Both the position numbers and the translations under genes were made by a program. A DNA stretch of 64,000 nt, from positions 26,069,501 through 26,133,500 of the forward strand of contig CM073595.1 in the NCBI GenBank assembly GCA_037074705.1, in the 5' to 3' direction. The notes under the pieces are model-generated. The model did no database searches. It was not told the origin of the DNA and saw nothing but the letters and a program-made list of their open reading frames with translations. How positions within the stretch are numbered: position 1 is the stretch's first letter; each line of letters opens with the position of its first letter. This DNA is from Zhengitettix transpicula (taxonomy: Eukaryota; Arthropoda; Insecta; Orthoptera; Tetrigidae). Positions 33,808 through 46,300 of this stretch are shown in pieces.

Positions 33808-34548
33808 CAGGGTGTATTACAGGCTTCTATGAACTGTAGATGGGACTTAGTAAATAGAGTTTTGAAAATGAACCCACGTCCGGAAATGTACCATTTGGAT
33901 GCAAATTAAGTTTGATTATAGAATAGTTTTCAAATCTTCCGCTTCACGGTACGCGAACAAAATGGGCTCAGTGCGACTGCTGATATCGTGTGACTTGTGT
34001 TTACAATCAGTTCTGCTGAGTCGGCGTTCACATCAGTTGTAATGCAGGCATTGTTCTCTTCTTCGTGAAAAAAATCGCGTCCGTGGAGCGCCACAGCCGT
34101 AGCTTCGAAGGTACCTTTTTTCTCCTATCCATTGTTGTATTCTGACAAAAATGGTATGCGATGGGGTCAGGCGTTGAGGAAAATGTTCGTGATACATGCG
34201 TGGGTTAGCTCGGCCGGTACGTCCAGATTCGCCGTAATTTATTATTTTTTTTTATCAATGTAATCTTCAATCGTGTATTCTACCATTCTACACTGTCTCG
34301 TCCTGTACTGCTCAATGACTGAATGACAACTGATGTGAACGCCGACTCAGTAGAACTGACTGTAAATACAGGACACACGATATCAGCAGTCGCCCTCCGC
34401 CCGTTTTTGCGTACCGTGAAGTTGTAAATGTGATATAGATTCGATCTTCAAACTTATTTTGCATACAAATGGTACATTTCCGGTTATGGGATCCTAACCA
34501 AAACTTTTTCTACTAAGTCGTCTCTACAGCCCCTAAAGTCTGTAATAA
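33808..34548 (-). mobile_element. DNA transposon deletion derivative with ~235-bp inverted ends
   Basis: 33808-34045 and 34318-34548 are inverted copies. Landmarks are CCGGAAATGTACCATTTG, CTTCACGGTACGC, CGACTGCTGATATCGTGTG and GAGTCGGCGTTCACATCAGT. The two arms are about 80% alike. Between them, on the minus strand, about 34100-34290 encodes a transposase N-terminus (next entry), so this is a shortened derivative of a coding element rather than a simple MITE. The ends (GTATTACAGGCTT versus TTATTACAGACTT) are degenerate and no target duplication was found. Confidence 0.75.
34100..34290 (-). pseudogene. Transposase N-terminal fragment (IS630/mariner-like helix-turn-helix)
   Basis: One frame reads VEYTIEDYID. 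After a shift in an A run, it continues YGESGRTGRANPRMYHEHFP and SHTIFVRIQQW. This matches the general pattern of an insect transposase N-terminus in which a YG(E/x)xxGxxxxAxRxYxExFP motif precedes a PxxxTFxxxxxRL helix. The catalytic DDE/D domain is absent. I infer the family from memory of the motif only. Confidence 0.6.
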
Positions 34549-37500
34549 CAATTTCCCCAAATAAATTGCTTAGATGTGGTCTAAATTTCAGTTTCGGTTC
34601 AAAAACTACGAGTGTGTATTTTGCACATCACGTAGACAGTCATGACTATGACTCCTGTATTTCAACTTTATTCGTCGTAGCTTATTAATTATGAAAGTAC
34701 AGGATTGTAGAGAAGAAACAGAAATTTAATTTTAGCTTTCAGTTAGTTTTCTTCGTCCTTCTCTCTAACGAGGAGAATTTTGGTTCGAATTACTGTTAGG
34801 CCATTTTGAACAGTTTTTCCTTGTTTTTGCCAAACAAATTATGATGATACGCAAAATGAAAATATCTCACACTGCATGTAAATGTGTGTATGGCCAGTAG
34901 AAGACGAGGGATTATTTATTATCTGTAATCCAATAACAGTCTCTTCTCTCTCACACACACATCTCTCTGCCAGTACACAATGTTTTCCTACGAAATCAGC
35001 ATGCAAATATGAAGAGCGCTACCTCCCCTCATGATAAACAGTAATACTTCCACGTTCAATATTTGCTACTAATATTGTTGCACGGCGCCAGAGAGCGCGA
35101 AACAGCGGACGCAATACGACTCCAGATTTAAATTTATTTCATCCTCGGTGGAACGTGTCCAGCTACAAATCTTAGCAATCAGGCCTACGACGGCTGTATT
35201 TCCACGTGCTCACAACGCCACTCGTTGTTTGCGACCTCCAAACTTCATTAATCATTTCGCTCGCAGTTGTGGTAAATAAGGAAACGGGAGCTCGAATCTG
35301 CTCTCTCGTAATAAATCACGCAGCCTCTCTGAATAGCGAATTTCGTCCCTCACTAGATGAAAATTAATGAAGAATCAGTGTATGAAGTAAAAGAACTGTG
35401 AATCAAAAGACGCATAAAATTTAATACAATACGCGTCCCGGAAAATTCATCATGTCGTATACTGCTTTTTTGAGCGGATAAATAAATAAATTGAAGAAAT
35501 AATCTTTCCTCCACAAAAATGTTGACGCTCTTCACGAACAGAAGCTTATCGTGTAACGTCGGTAATTATTGATATTATACTATTACAGAATATAGGATTC
35601 TCTACCATGAAATTTTACCGATCTAGAGTTTGAGCTTCGAAAGTTTATTACGCCTGCAGCAAAATTGTACTTCCCGTGGAACTTCAGGCTTGACATTCTA
35701 TTACAGACACGCTACACTCTCATTTCCCGTGGAAAAATAAAACGTACCCGACCGGGTTTTTGGATGCATAAATCTTCCTTTGAGTCAAATTGTTATGTTC
35801 TAAATGCTGAAAGCAATTCATCGTGTATTCATACGATTTTCAGGATATTTCAACTTTGCATACTTTACTTTTATAGGTTAATAAGAAGAATTAATCCAAG
35901 CACGGTTTAAAATATCTTAGCTTTATTTTTAACACAGATATGTCAACGTTTTATTACATAACAATTCGTCCTTAACAGCAAAACGTGCTGTTCTATATTT
36001 CACACAACATATTAATCACTTTATATTTTATTTTTCGATATTTAGATTCGATTTAACAACGTATCAACGTATGAAAAATTCGTATTAATTAATGTAAATT
36101 TAACTTTATTTTTTAAATTTAAAAAAAAATCAAAATTATTTTGTTAAAGCTTTCTGATTAACTAGTGTGGTACGATCGAGTACCTCTTTTTATAAATTTA
36201 CCGACAAAAGTTCCAAATTTTCCTTAAAAGAAAATGCAAAGTGCCCACCACTTATCGTAAATGGTGACGACGTTTCCCTGACGGGGGAACTAGTTATAAA
36301 ATGCGAGGGAAAAAATCCTCGCTAGGCTTCGCTTCATCTGGGACGTGTTGGGATGTGTAACAATATTTTTTATAAAAATAAACAGGCGAAGTCGGAGAAG
36401 CGAAAAAGAAGAAAAATACAGGTTTCGGAGGCTGGACTCACAACGAAGCAGAGGAACCCGCCTCCTAATTTCCTCATCGCGCCAATAATCGGGAAATATT
36501 CCACTAGAATATGGATGTCTATGTAAGCAAATCCCGCAAGTATTCTATCGTTACATTTCTTATGAAATGGAATTCAACTGATTTTTTTCTTTAGTTGTTC
36601 GTACTCCGCGATTTTTCTTAAGAGCCTGAGAGATTTATTACTTTGCATTGGCTAACACTTTGTATAGGTAAAGAAATGTAATAATTAATTGGTAAAGAAA
36701 TATTAAATTATAATTTTAAAAAAAATTGTAAATTGATTCACATTTGTATTAATATAAAGAGCTTTTCATAAAATACCACCACACTAAAGACCTCACAGAC
36801 AACGAAGAATTGACATAACTTGTAGCCCTTGCTCGCTTACAATTTACTTATATAATACATGTTTCACGTCTGTTTTATATATTAAGTGAATTAATGAAAA
36901 CGACGTTTGACAGACAATAGCTTTTATATATAAAATGTAATACTATATATTACAATTATAATTCGACTAGTTTAATTCAGGTTGATAATAAGTATTTTAA
37001 ATTCTGAACAACAAAAAATTCTGCCACATATTAGTCAATAAATTAATTATACCACATGCAACATTCCACTCTTCCACTTTGAATAAAATCACATCAAAAG
37101 TAAAAAAAAGGAATAATATTACTTTCAAACGTAAATTTTAAATAATAAATATTTAGTGTTGATTTCCGTGCGGTTTTGAATTATATAACGAACCAGTACA
37201 AATAAAATAACACACAGTTTGCATCAATTTTTTCACTTTGACAGTTTAAAACTTGGCATTTAATTATTGGTTAAAATTTTAACTGTTTGTAATACTTAAC
37301 GTTAAGTTTGATAGTCCCTAGCGTAGGGGATTAAAATAAATATTTTGAACTACTAACTGTGTCAACGCCGAGTCGTGCGTCATAGAACTGCATGGCTTTC
37401 ATTTTAATTAGAGTATTTCAAAAACCATTATTTGCTGTGATGTATTCATCGTCATATATTGTGCCACACGGGAATATAAAATTGAATGCATTGGTCAATT

Positions 37501-40233
37501 TCGGTTTTAATACAAAAGCACATTTCGTCCAGATTGGAAACATAATCGTCGTAAGCCGCGTGATTTCTCATATATCTGATACGGTACACTGACACTATTT
37601 CACGATTCTAGTAGAGCATTTTGCTTTGAAGATATTATTTATAACTTCCAAGTACGTACCATTTTAATGATTTGTTTTGTACGAGTAAATCCCTTAAAAA
37701 CATTGAAAGTGTTTAATTCTCGAATTCATAATATTATGTACTCCATCAATCTATTTAATTTCTAACACCACTCGTCGTTACGACACACTTTTTTTCGCTC
37801 CTTTTGAGCATCATTCTAATATTTTCCTCTGCAGGGCGAAAAATTTCAATGTCCGTCTTGCTTCTGTTAGCGTGTCTTCGTTTTGATATTTACAATAACC
37901 TGGTCTCAATTGATTTCAAATGTTCGGTTGCAGATTAGAAGTTTATTGACGGAAATGATTTACCCATTTTATGAAAATATATTAAAACCGAGTTTAGAGA
38001 AATCCGGGATAACCAAGATTCAATAAATTTCGGTTTAAAGACGTGAAATAAACGCGAAAGATAATGTAACGCATCTCCATTTTGTACAGTAACAGTGACT
38101 GACTTCTTGGCTGTGTTCGAATAACATATTTTTATTTTCTTAGAGAGTACGGCACAAACAATAGAAAATTTTAAATAATATTTTATTTTAGCATCCGTTA
38201 TTTATTAATATGAAATTGAAAACCATAAACAGACATCTTTATAGTACAAAAAAATTAATAATAATAAAAAAAAATTATATTTGTTACTGTTCATAAATTA
38301 GAAGAAAACCACTAATTTGATTGGAATAATGGTGACATTTTAGACACTGAGCACTAATAAAATGCTGTATTAAAATTAAGTAATATTTATAATACATTAA
38401 CCGTAAACTTTTAATAATAATTTGTTTCTTCAATTTTATTACATTGTTTTAGGAAATGTTATGTGAAATATTATATCGTTTATAATTAATTAATGATTTA
38501 AACATTTAATATTAAATTTAAAATGTAGAAAATTTATTTTATATATTATATTGATAATAATTAGTTGTTCTTCCGTTACAACGTTTATTCCACGCGTCCG
38601 CATCGATGGCGTGTGGCGCAGATTGAAGGACGGGACGCAGCACGGAACAAACACACACACCAAAAGCATCTAACGGCGCCTGCGAAGAAGAACACTAAAC
38701 TGGTCCGCACTCTATTAGAGAAAAATAATTCTATTTTATAAAATTTTATTTTTATATAGTACGTAAAATGACATATATCAATAAGTTTGATGTTCCGTTA
38801 CCGTGGAAACCTAAAACGTAATACGTCTGAGGAAACGTTTATATATAAAAAAAACTTTCTTTCAGTAAGGCAGCCTGAATAAGGTACAAATATGAACAGA
38901 AACGTTGAGCTGTTTGAATATACAATAATTTTTTTTATGATTGATACAATTTTTTAATTAAAGTGGATGTCTATTGTTAATTATATTTTACTAATATAAA
39001 CTTTTATTATATGAATTCGCTATATGATTAGCGTTTTATATTTGGAAATGATATAGTTATTTTAGCTTACTCACTTTACATCGCTACCAAATATTGTAAG
39101 AAGTATCTATTCACATTGTGTAATATAATTACTGATTTCATAACCCATCCTGTTACTGTCTATTATTTCATCATCCACACTGATGAATTTTTATTATAGG
39201 CTGTCATTAAACATTTCCCCAATAAATGAGAAACCGTTGACGGAATCTGATTGTTTGGAGTCATTAATCATAGTTGATTAATAGAGTTCAGGATAGATAA
39301 CCCATTAATTATAATATAAACTCGTCTTCCAGCACTTGACAACCGATGCGTATTAAGTAAAAAAAAATATTTCTAATTCAATTGGCAAGTTTACGTTGCA
39401 CGTTGCACGTAAAATTCAAGACGCAACGTCAGTCTATTGATGGAAAACGTTTCCTATTTTTCTTTTAAATTTTTCTTTTATTTCTGTTATTCGTGAGTAA
39501 TTCTGTGGAAGTACGTGTGGAATAGTATAAAAATTTCTGAAGCGCAGTGAGAAGAAGTTCTTGTTGGACAGTTGGTTGAAACTAAATATCTGGTGTGAAG
39601 ATTTAAAATTGATAATTTGGGATAATTCGTGAAGGTCTATGAATGAGCTATTATTTCCTAATACGAACACTACATTACTATCATACGCTTTAGTGTGAAA
39701 TATTTTTGTAGTCCTTAACGGAAAATATGTTGCTTAAAAGCTCGCCTCAGTTCATATACGAGAAATAAAAATAATTAATGTTAAATATTAGATCTGCTAT
39801 CAGGACTTCACCGAGCTCTGCACCGATCGATAATTACATATTTTCGAAAATATCCTAAATAAATTCATCATCCACAGAAAAACAAAGTTTAACCAAACAG
39901 ATTCGTTTCTCAGATGTTGTGATATCATTTCCTAGAGAAACTGTGGCTGTCGCAATGGAAATACATAAAAATAGATTTACGGTGATGACTAGAAATATTT
40001 ATAGCAGCACTAAAAATTAACTTTAGTATATGTGTTTACGGCGGTAGTAAGACTTTGGTGTCCTCTTGATGAGAGTAAGATTATCTTGGAGCTTCGTTTG
40101 CGTAGCAGTCAGTTTTTGGCCTGACAGTGAAAGAGTCATATCGCTTACAGCTATTTATTTTCACAAGTGTTTTGAAGCGTACTCTGGTCCACTTCCGAGT
40201 GGCAAACCGAAATTTGCATTCTCCCGAGAGCAG
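34549..40233. other. Long repeat-poor, AT-rich stretch
   Basis: No gene or mobile element was recognised over about 5.7 kb, making this the most likely unbroken host DNA in the window. 35060-35345 and 36400-36500 are GC-richer. 36304-36323 is a small perfect hairpin (GCGAGG-GAAAAAAT-CCTCGC). Unassigned frames of 60-82 codons (35353, 35665, 37392, 39434, 40066) lack recognisable features; 37392-37592 (66 codons) is unremarkable. Confidence 0.4.
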
Positions 40234-40529
40234 GGACTCTTAGCTCACGGAAGAACAAGTTCTCTACGTTTACCAAGCGAAGACTTAACCTTTAAGAGGA
40301 AAATAAATGTTTAGAATTCATTGCAGCGAGAAAATATTATAATTATAAATCACCTAATTTAGTCATTTACACTCCAATTAACTGTATTTTCTTTATACTC
40401 TCAGTTAATTGGAGTGTAAATTACAATTATAATATTTTCACGCTGCGATGAATTCGAAACATTTATTTTTCTCATAGAGGTTAAATCTTTGCTTAGTAAA
40501 TGTATAGAGCTTCCATGAGCTGAGAGTAT
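40234..40529. repeat. Near-palindrome: ~130-150-bp arms, 17-base loop
   Basis: The left arm 40234-40384 and right arm 40402-40529 are reverse complements with about 85% match plus two short insertions in the left arm. Shared blocks are AGGAAAATAAATGTTT / AAACATTTATTTTTCT, AATTCATTGCAGCG / CGCTGCGATGAATT and TTTACACTCCAATTAACTG (exact). The loop is only 17 bases, so an RNA copy would form one long hairpin. Confidence 0.85.
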
Positions 40530-40669
40530 TTAAAATTCAATTGTAACCTTCGCTGAAGTGCGCGAACAAACTGCGTAATGTAGAAAGGTTCGTCACATTG
40601 ATGAGAAGGCTTTTCTATTTCAAAATTCATACGCGAGAATTTTAAAAAAAATTAAATTAATAAACGCTA

Positions 40670-41160
40670 GTGAGTCCATTGATCGAGTATGGTGCGATAT
40701 GATGGGATCTCTACAGGGGAAAACCTAATTAATTCCTTGGGAAAGTTCCAGAGAGCGGCTACTAAATTCGTAATTCCGGGACCTGGTCATGAATATAAAA
40801 ACGTTAATACTTTCGGATGGAAACTCGAAGACCAAATACAAATTCTATTAGATCTCAGGATATGATATTCGGATTAATATTCAATCTCGACCAATTTCGA
40901 AGTGATTTTCGTAAAATGCATACGTGCAAAACTTATGTATGAAAATGTAGTTCTTTATTGCGAAACCGGAAGGCAGGCGTTAATAAAATTAAGGGGTTTT
41001 ATTTGAATAAAAAAAAACTAGAAAGAGTAGTGTAGGGAGAGAACCTCGGACTATCTGTCTTCATCAATAAATTTGCAAACACATTGACAGCAGTGTCAAG
41101 AGATCAAATATTTAAAATGTATCTCAATAGGAAAACTCGGCTAAAGTGTTCCAATAAGTC
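40670..41160 (+). pseudogene. Non-LTR RT thumb/C-terminal relic
   Basis: The sequence reads LVSPLIEYGAI-stop-WDLY, where the family has YG(A/S)xxWDPY, then after a shift NSLGKFQRAATKFVIPGPG and GWKLEDQIQILLDLRI. It ends with FINKFANTLTAVSRDQIFKM. These are the C-terminal landmarks of CR1/jockey-type LINEs (LI-P-LEYG, QRRAAKF, W-TLE-RR, W-LP). Several stops are present and the palm domain is missing. Confidence 0.75.
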
Positions 41161-41169
41161 TTCTAATAA

Positions 41170-41432
41170 ATAAAAATTATTTTTTGTATGTACGTGAGTA
41201 TGTTCCGCATAGAAATCCAAACGTGTGGAGAAATTTTAGCTAAATTTTGTACATACGTTCCTTACGAACGAGAAAAAACACTGTGGGGATAAGATACGAC
41301 TACCACACCTCGAGCCTGGGGTGCACGGGGGGGGGGGGGGTGAAAATTTTCAAACATTATAAAACGGCCGATATTTGCGTCGAATAAATATTTTTCGGTA
41401 TCAGTTATTTTGATAGTGTTTTTCCCGATGTT
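41170..41432 (+). mobile_element. Helitron-like fragment H4 with a 14-base G run
   Basis: It contains the head (TTTTGTACATACGTTCCTTA, TGTGGGGATAAGATACGAC) and the start of the first internal unit (CGGCCGATATTTGCGTCGAA) before homology stops near 41432. 41327-41340 is fourteen consecutive G, where the related copies have a CCCCCGGGGGCGGGG-like stretch, so the tract has expanded inside the element. Confidence 0.6.
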
Positions 41433-43179
41433 GTTAGAGCTCCAATAAATTCGTATAAAGGTCAGACAACCGCTGCATTTGATAGGAAGGAATGTATTTT
41501 AGTCTCATAACTCGAGGCAGTGATCTTGCTTGACGATGCGTCACGATAGTACATTTACTTGGACTTCTTGTTTCACAGTCCATTCTAGTGATACCGGACG
41601 GAACTCCGTGTATAATCACGATTTCTTCGCATTAAACAACATTTGCCCACGCCTAGGATTCTACGATCAATTACTTTTCAGCGAAGCCGAAATAAAATAA
41701 AGCAGATACATGATCGGATGTTTTGAGCTTGGCTTAAAACTAATTTATGGTTTTTTATATTTCAAAAACTCCTCGGATTCAAATTTAAAGAATTTAATTT
41801 CCAGACGTGAGTCTGTGGAACGAATATAATGTGAGCGGCTAGTGTATATCTTTCCATATGCCCACTTGCTTCTTAAATTATGACCAGCCTAATTTCATCT
41901 CATTCTCGTAATTATTCTACAATTCTCTTAATTTTTTCAAAGAACCACCAGTTTCATGTGTGCAAATATTTCAGTTTATCCCAGCACGAGACGACCGTGA
42001 GGATTATTTCTTTGTTGTTATACTCTTTATAAGTTTGAATTAATGTCTACGTAATTCTTTTAAAGTGAGTATTGTAAACCTGGCGAAAGAGAAATATAAG
42101 TTCATTGCAGTTAGAAGGAGCCAAATTCTTCATTCCATTTTCCAAAAGTGATTAGAAAACGGCCAGAAAGAACGAAGTAGTTATAGTTAGTTAATTTTTG
42201 ACAATTGATATGTTTATATTTTTAGCTACTGAAATATTCTCAAATCAAGACGATCAGCCATCCGTCGACATTTAAAATAATTTTTCTTCAGATTATCAAA
42301 TTTTCAAGTTCGTATTAATTATTTACTCAACTTTATTATGCGTGCTCTAATGAATTATGATACACCAATAAGTATTTCTGGAAAAATGTGAAACATATGT
42401 GAATTACAGCACCATCTTGTCAGTTCGTACTTGTTAGTTTCTCTTCGTCCGAATTCTTATCCGAAATACGACTGATGCACATATCTGCAGTCGTATATAA
42501 CTTGAAAATGAATGATTCATACACGGTCCACTTCAGTTACTAGTAAATATGGATCGCAGCTTCCACGGTGCGATTTCAGCTCAGCTTCACTTAAAGCGAA
42601 TATCTCACTCAAGAGTCAGTCACTGCGCCAGCCACAATCAATACGGACAACATATTTACACAATGTACCGTCAGTATTCGTGGCTAGTCAAAAATATGAA
42701 TTGATATTACGCGTAACGACTCCTTTTTTGGTGGGTTTCAGCCGTGTGACTGTTTTGAAGCAGACCTCCAACTTGTCCCATTCCGTGTGTAACCAAATGT
42801 TGACACCTTATTCTTCCTCGTGAGGTCGCTATATTTATCACGTGACTACTGTACTTGCCAAAACCTTTATTACATTCCCCAGTGATTTGGTTGAACTCAT
42901 TCCGGAAGTCAACTTCACTAACAGATTCTGCTACAGACGCCATTGTTTATTTCGTCCAACCACAGCTTTCTTCTGCAGCACCCAAAATTAAATGTTTTTA
43001 GTCTCTTTACCGCCCATGTTCTTCTTCCATTCTTGTCTCTGCTCTATATGTAACATATAATTCAAAAAAATTATTCAGGAGCTGTATTGTTTCCAATATC
43101 CAAATTTTATTATATATATATTTTTTAAATAAATTATTTATTTACAGTTGCATCAACTGCTCACGTTATTAGCGAGGAA
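41433..43179. other. Unassigned; balanced-composition frames at 42512-42943
   Basis: Overlapping frames of 103 codons (42512-42823, plus) and 78 codons (42707-42943, minus) stand out from the AT-rich surroundings but resemble nothing I know. The minus-strand frame begins MASVAESVSEVDFRNEFNQI and has good codon variety, so it is the less unlikely of the two to be a relic of a real gene. Confidence 0.3.
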
Positions 43180-43325
43180 TTAATGGAACACATTTTTGCT
43201 TTTCCGAGGATCTGATTTGACGAGAGTTTCTCTCACGCAACTATGCCTTCGCCGGGATTCGATACCCGGGACCCCCGTGACGCGAGGCAGTTACGCTGAC
43301 CACTACACCACAGTAGGTCGGTAAC
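43180..43325 (-). repeat. tRNA-derived SINE, copy with well-kept A and B boxes
   Basis: On the minus strand from 43325: CTGTGGTGTAGTGGTCAGCG (A box) and GGTCCCGGGTATCGAATCCC (B box), then GGCGAAGGCATAGTTGCG. The head is nearly the same as the SINE at 58427, but the sequence after the B box differs. The anticodon arm cannot be paired, so it is not a tRNA gene. Confidence 0.7.
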
Positions 43326-45240
43326 GATTTCTTCATTGAGTTCGTCCTCGTTTATATTTCTCCTGAATTAGAAGAATTCTCCCACATATCGTGTCGAAAC
43401 AAAAAATTATTGGTATTTTCAGTATTAGTACAGTTAAAGTCTTAAGTCCGAAGGGGAATTAATGTCATCTGATAATAAAAGTATTTCTATCTCTGTTGTG
43501 AATTGTATTGAGCTATGGCGGTGACAAATGGCACCATTTTATTCTTCTCTCTATTTCCATTTCAATGTTACAATAGACTTTTTATATCCAGACAATTTTC
43601 ATTAAAATGGAACAGTTTGTTTCAGTCAACATTGTAACGTAATTTGTTCCACCATTAGCTGTAAAACCGATATTGGACCACAAGAACCGTCCTCAATTGA
43701 AACTGATAGTATTCCAACACTTAAACAACTTTTCCGCTTTCAGTAAATTATGCCACGAATTAAAATCAATGATTTGTTTATTCATACTGAATATGTATGA
43801 GTCGCTTACGTGGTTTGTCGGCCAAATAAAATGTATTACTTGGATCAGAGGAAGGAATTTTACTGCTTATGAATTAACTAACGGTCAACATCAAGTTAAT
43901 TTTGGTGTAATAAACACTAAACTTTGTTTTACATAGGATATTATTCAGAACCGATTGCAGAATTTGTCCATTTTAGCTTGGGGGAGAATGTCTTGATTTG
44001 TTCAGGAACTTTTATATGCCAGGCAATCAGGAAATAACGCGAGATCAGTGGAGCGTATCGTTCTATTTAAGGGAAGGGAACGCTGGCTATTTCAATCGCT
44101 AGCAAATGCTTTCTGCTTAATCGTTATGAAGCTCCTTTTAGATTCCGGGAAATTCAATACCTGTTGTAGAGCTGAACGACACGTCGTGTCCTACTCATTT
44201 CGTTTCCACGGGACGCTTTAAAATAAATCCACTACTGTATTGACGCAGTCAGAAAACGTTATTAGACATTCTACTAAAATAAAATATTTTTTTATGTATG
44301 TGTTATCACCTGTAAAAAGAACTATGAAGCTGTTTCTGAATTAATACGAGTTTTATGAAAATTATATATAAAGCCTTTGGAAGATGCGAGTAACGAGACG
44401 TGAGTTTTATAGTTACAACTATTTAACGCATAAAGGAAGTTTACTCACCAGAACATTCTTAAAACCATGGCCAGATATGTCAAATCTATAATTACAGTTA
44501 GATAATATTCTGTAGCCAATTTAAAATCCACCGAATGTTGCGATTTTATATCTAATTATGTTGATTTATTTACCATACGGATATGTCTGAATAAAAAGGA
44601 TTGCCTTAATGATTGGAAAAGCTTAAACTTTAAAATAAAATGCTTCGCAAATAGATGTGATAATCATTTCCTCAGTTGTACTACGAATAATTAAATCTCA
44701 GCGTAATAACAATATAGAACGTAAAAACTATTCATATTTCAGAATCAGAGTTTCGATGCAATGCATTAATTTTAAATTATTGACAGGTAGACATTTGCAC
44801 ATTCTAGTAAGAGGATTATTTTCTCAATGCATAGATTTATAAATTGGAGATTTATTCTGAAACGAACATATAATCTCAATTCAAAAATAAGTGTAGAGCT
44901 AAAAATATTTTACGTTTCGATATTGACGATAAATGTCTTGATTTTTCATTGTATTTTATATGACAGACAATCGGGAACTAACCATAGATCAGGGATCTGA
45001 GAATAAAGTATATATGGAACTATATTCGGCTGAGAACCTGACGTTAAATTCAAATAAATATATATTGCAAATCTGTTTATTATATCTTCTACAGTAATAA
45101 ATTCTGTTTTTCAGTTCCGTGAGTTCCAATTAACAATCGTACGCCGCAACTTATAATTTCAAAAATTCCACTATTCTAGTTTCTCAGATTCACGAGTCAA
45201 CCAATTGTTCTGTAATTGAGCTCATTAATTTTAGCAATTG
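43326..45240. other. Mostly unassigned; a ~60-bp direct repeat
   Basis: 43989-44048 and 44932-44992 share TGTCTTGATTT, TTTTATATG, CAGGCAATC/CAGACAATC, GGAA-TAAC and AGATCAG in the same order, about 900 bases apart. The 87-codon frame at 43673-43936 and the 61-codon frame at 44657-44842 are not recognised. No gene is supported. Confidence 0.35.
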
Positions 45241-45259
45241 TAAAGAAATCATGAAATCA

Positions 45260-45420
45260 TTTTTTCGGGTTTCAACCCGGAAAAATGGATGATTCAACAA
45301 CGTTTCGACGGTTAGTTTGACAGTGAACTTGACGTCGATGGCAGAGGTTTCCGTCGAAACATTGGCCCGGGTTCAAATCCGAGATTTGTATTTGGAAAAA
45401 GGTTTTTATTGGAATTCTAT
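45260..45420 (+). repeat. Palindrome-rich repeat with a B-box-like motif
   Basis: TTTTTCGGGTTTCAACCCGG followed by AAAAA (45261-45285) is a hairpin. CAACGTTTCGACGG (45298-45311) pairs with CCGTCGAAACATTGG at about 45352-45366. GGCCCGGGTTCAAATCCGAG (45363-45382) is a good pol III B box, but no matching A box lies at tRNA distance. It is probably part of a degenerate SINE. Confidence 0.4.
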
Positions 45421-45959
45421 TTCTCGCCTCATCTTATAGGCGTGGGTTTTCAATCAATTCCATTATCCAAAATGTTCTCTTATGTCCACACATTCTCAAT
45501 TTGACCCTAGGATTCCAAACGATAAATGAGAACAGTCCCTACCATAATTTAAATGATCCTGGATAAACCACTGCACTTAAGTATTTCGAGGTAATCAGTC
45601 TTCCAAAAACGTTTCCAGTTCAAATGCGGGAAAAATGTGGGGGATCCAGTTTAGAACCGGCGGGATTAATATAGCTGACCAGCGAGACAATACATTGGCA
45701 AATATCACAGATCTGCTTGGTTATGAGCAACTCGTAATGTCTGTTGAGTATTACGGGAGCCGAAGAAAAACGAAGCTGTTGTTTTCACTTTGTAACTATT
45801 TTTCATGTTGTTAATGTGTTCGGCATATAATTGTTGGCAAGTTGCAACTAGATTGTTCGACTCTGTTGCAATGGGTGAACAATCGAATATAATCGTGTTT
45901 TTACGCTCCATCGGGACAAATCATCATAGCGTTAACATCAGATTTGTCGTGAAACTTTA

Positions 45960-46300
45960 GTGTTAATACTGATGATGACATCGAGAAACCAAGTGTCAAT
46001 AAATTCAGACAGTTCATCAACAGTATTGTGAACGTGGTAGAAAGAAGCTCCCTGAAATGTCAAAGAATTGGGGGATCTTGCACGCGGACAACGCGCCTGC
46101 CCACAATGGTAATCGGTTAATTTATTTTTGACCAGTAAAAACATCACAGCCCACGAAAATCCGCCCTATTCCCCTAATTTAGAACAGCGTAATTTATTCA
46201 TATTCCCAAAAATCAAGTCGGCGCTGAAAGGGAACCATTTTTCAACAAAATGCGAGCACTTTGAAGGCGACCATCGATAATTGTACATATCAGATGATCA
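45960..46300 (+). pseudogene. Mariner-like transposase relic, C-terminal half
   Basis: The plus-strand frame reads MSKNWGILHADNAPAHNGNR, the HxDNAPAH motif with the second catalytic Asp of mariner-type transposases. It is followed by a frameshifted and stop-ridden stretch where PPYSPDLAPCDFFLFP would be expected (here PTKIRPIPLI), then QKSSRR and KGTIFQQNASTLKA, the post-catalytic KSALKG-HF region. The N-terminal half is not recognisable. The 69-codon minus-strand frame over it is a shadow. Confidence 0.7.

Noticed and set aside
40066..40314. 82-codon plus-strand frame as a gene
   Set aside because: Its 3' part falls in the left arm of the near-palindrome and no known protein is recognised.
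41327..41340. Poly-G tract as a G-quadruplex regulatory site
   Set aside because: A single homopolymer run inside a Helitron-like fragment; more likely slippage than a designed structure.
43245..43325. Possible tRNA gene on the minus strand
   Set aside because: A and B boxes are good, but the anticodon and acceptor stems cannot be paired and the head matches the SINE at 58.4 kb.
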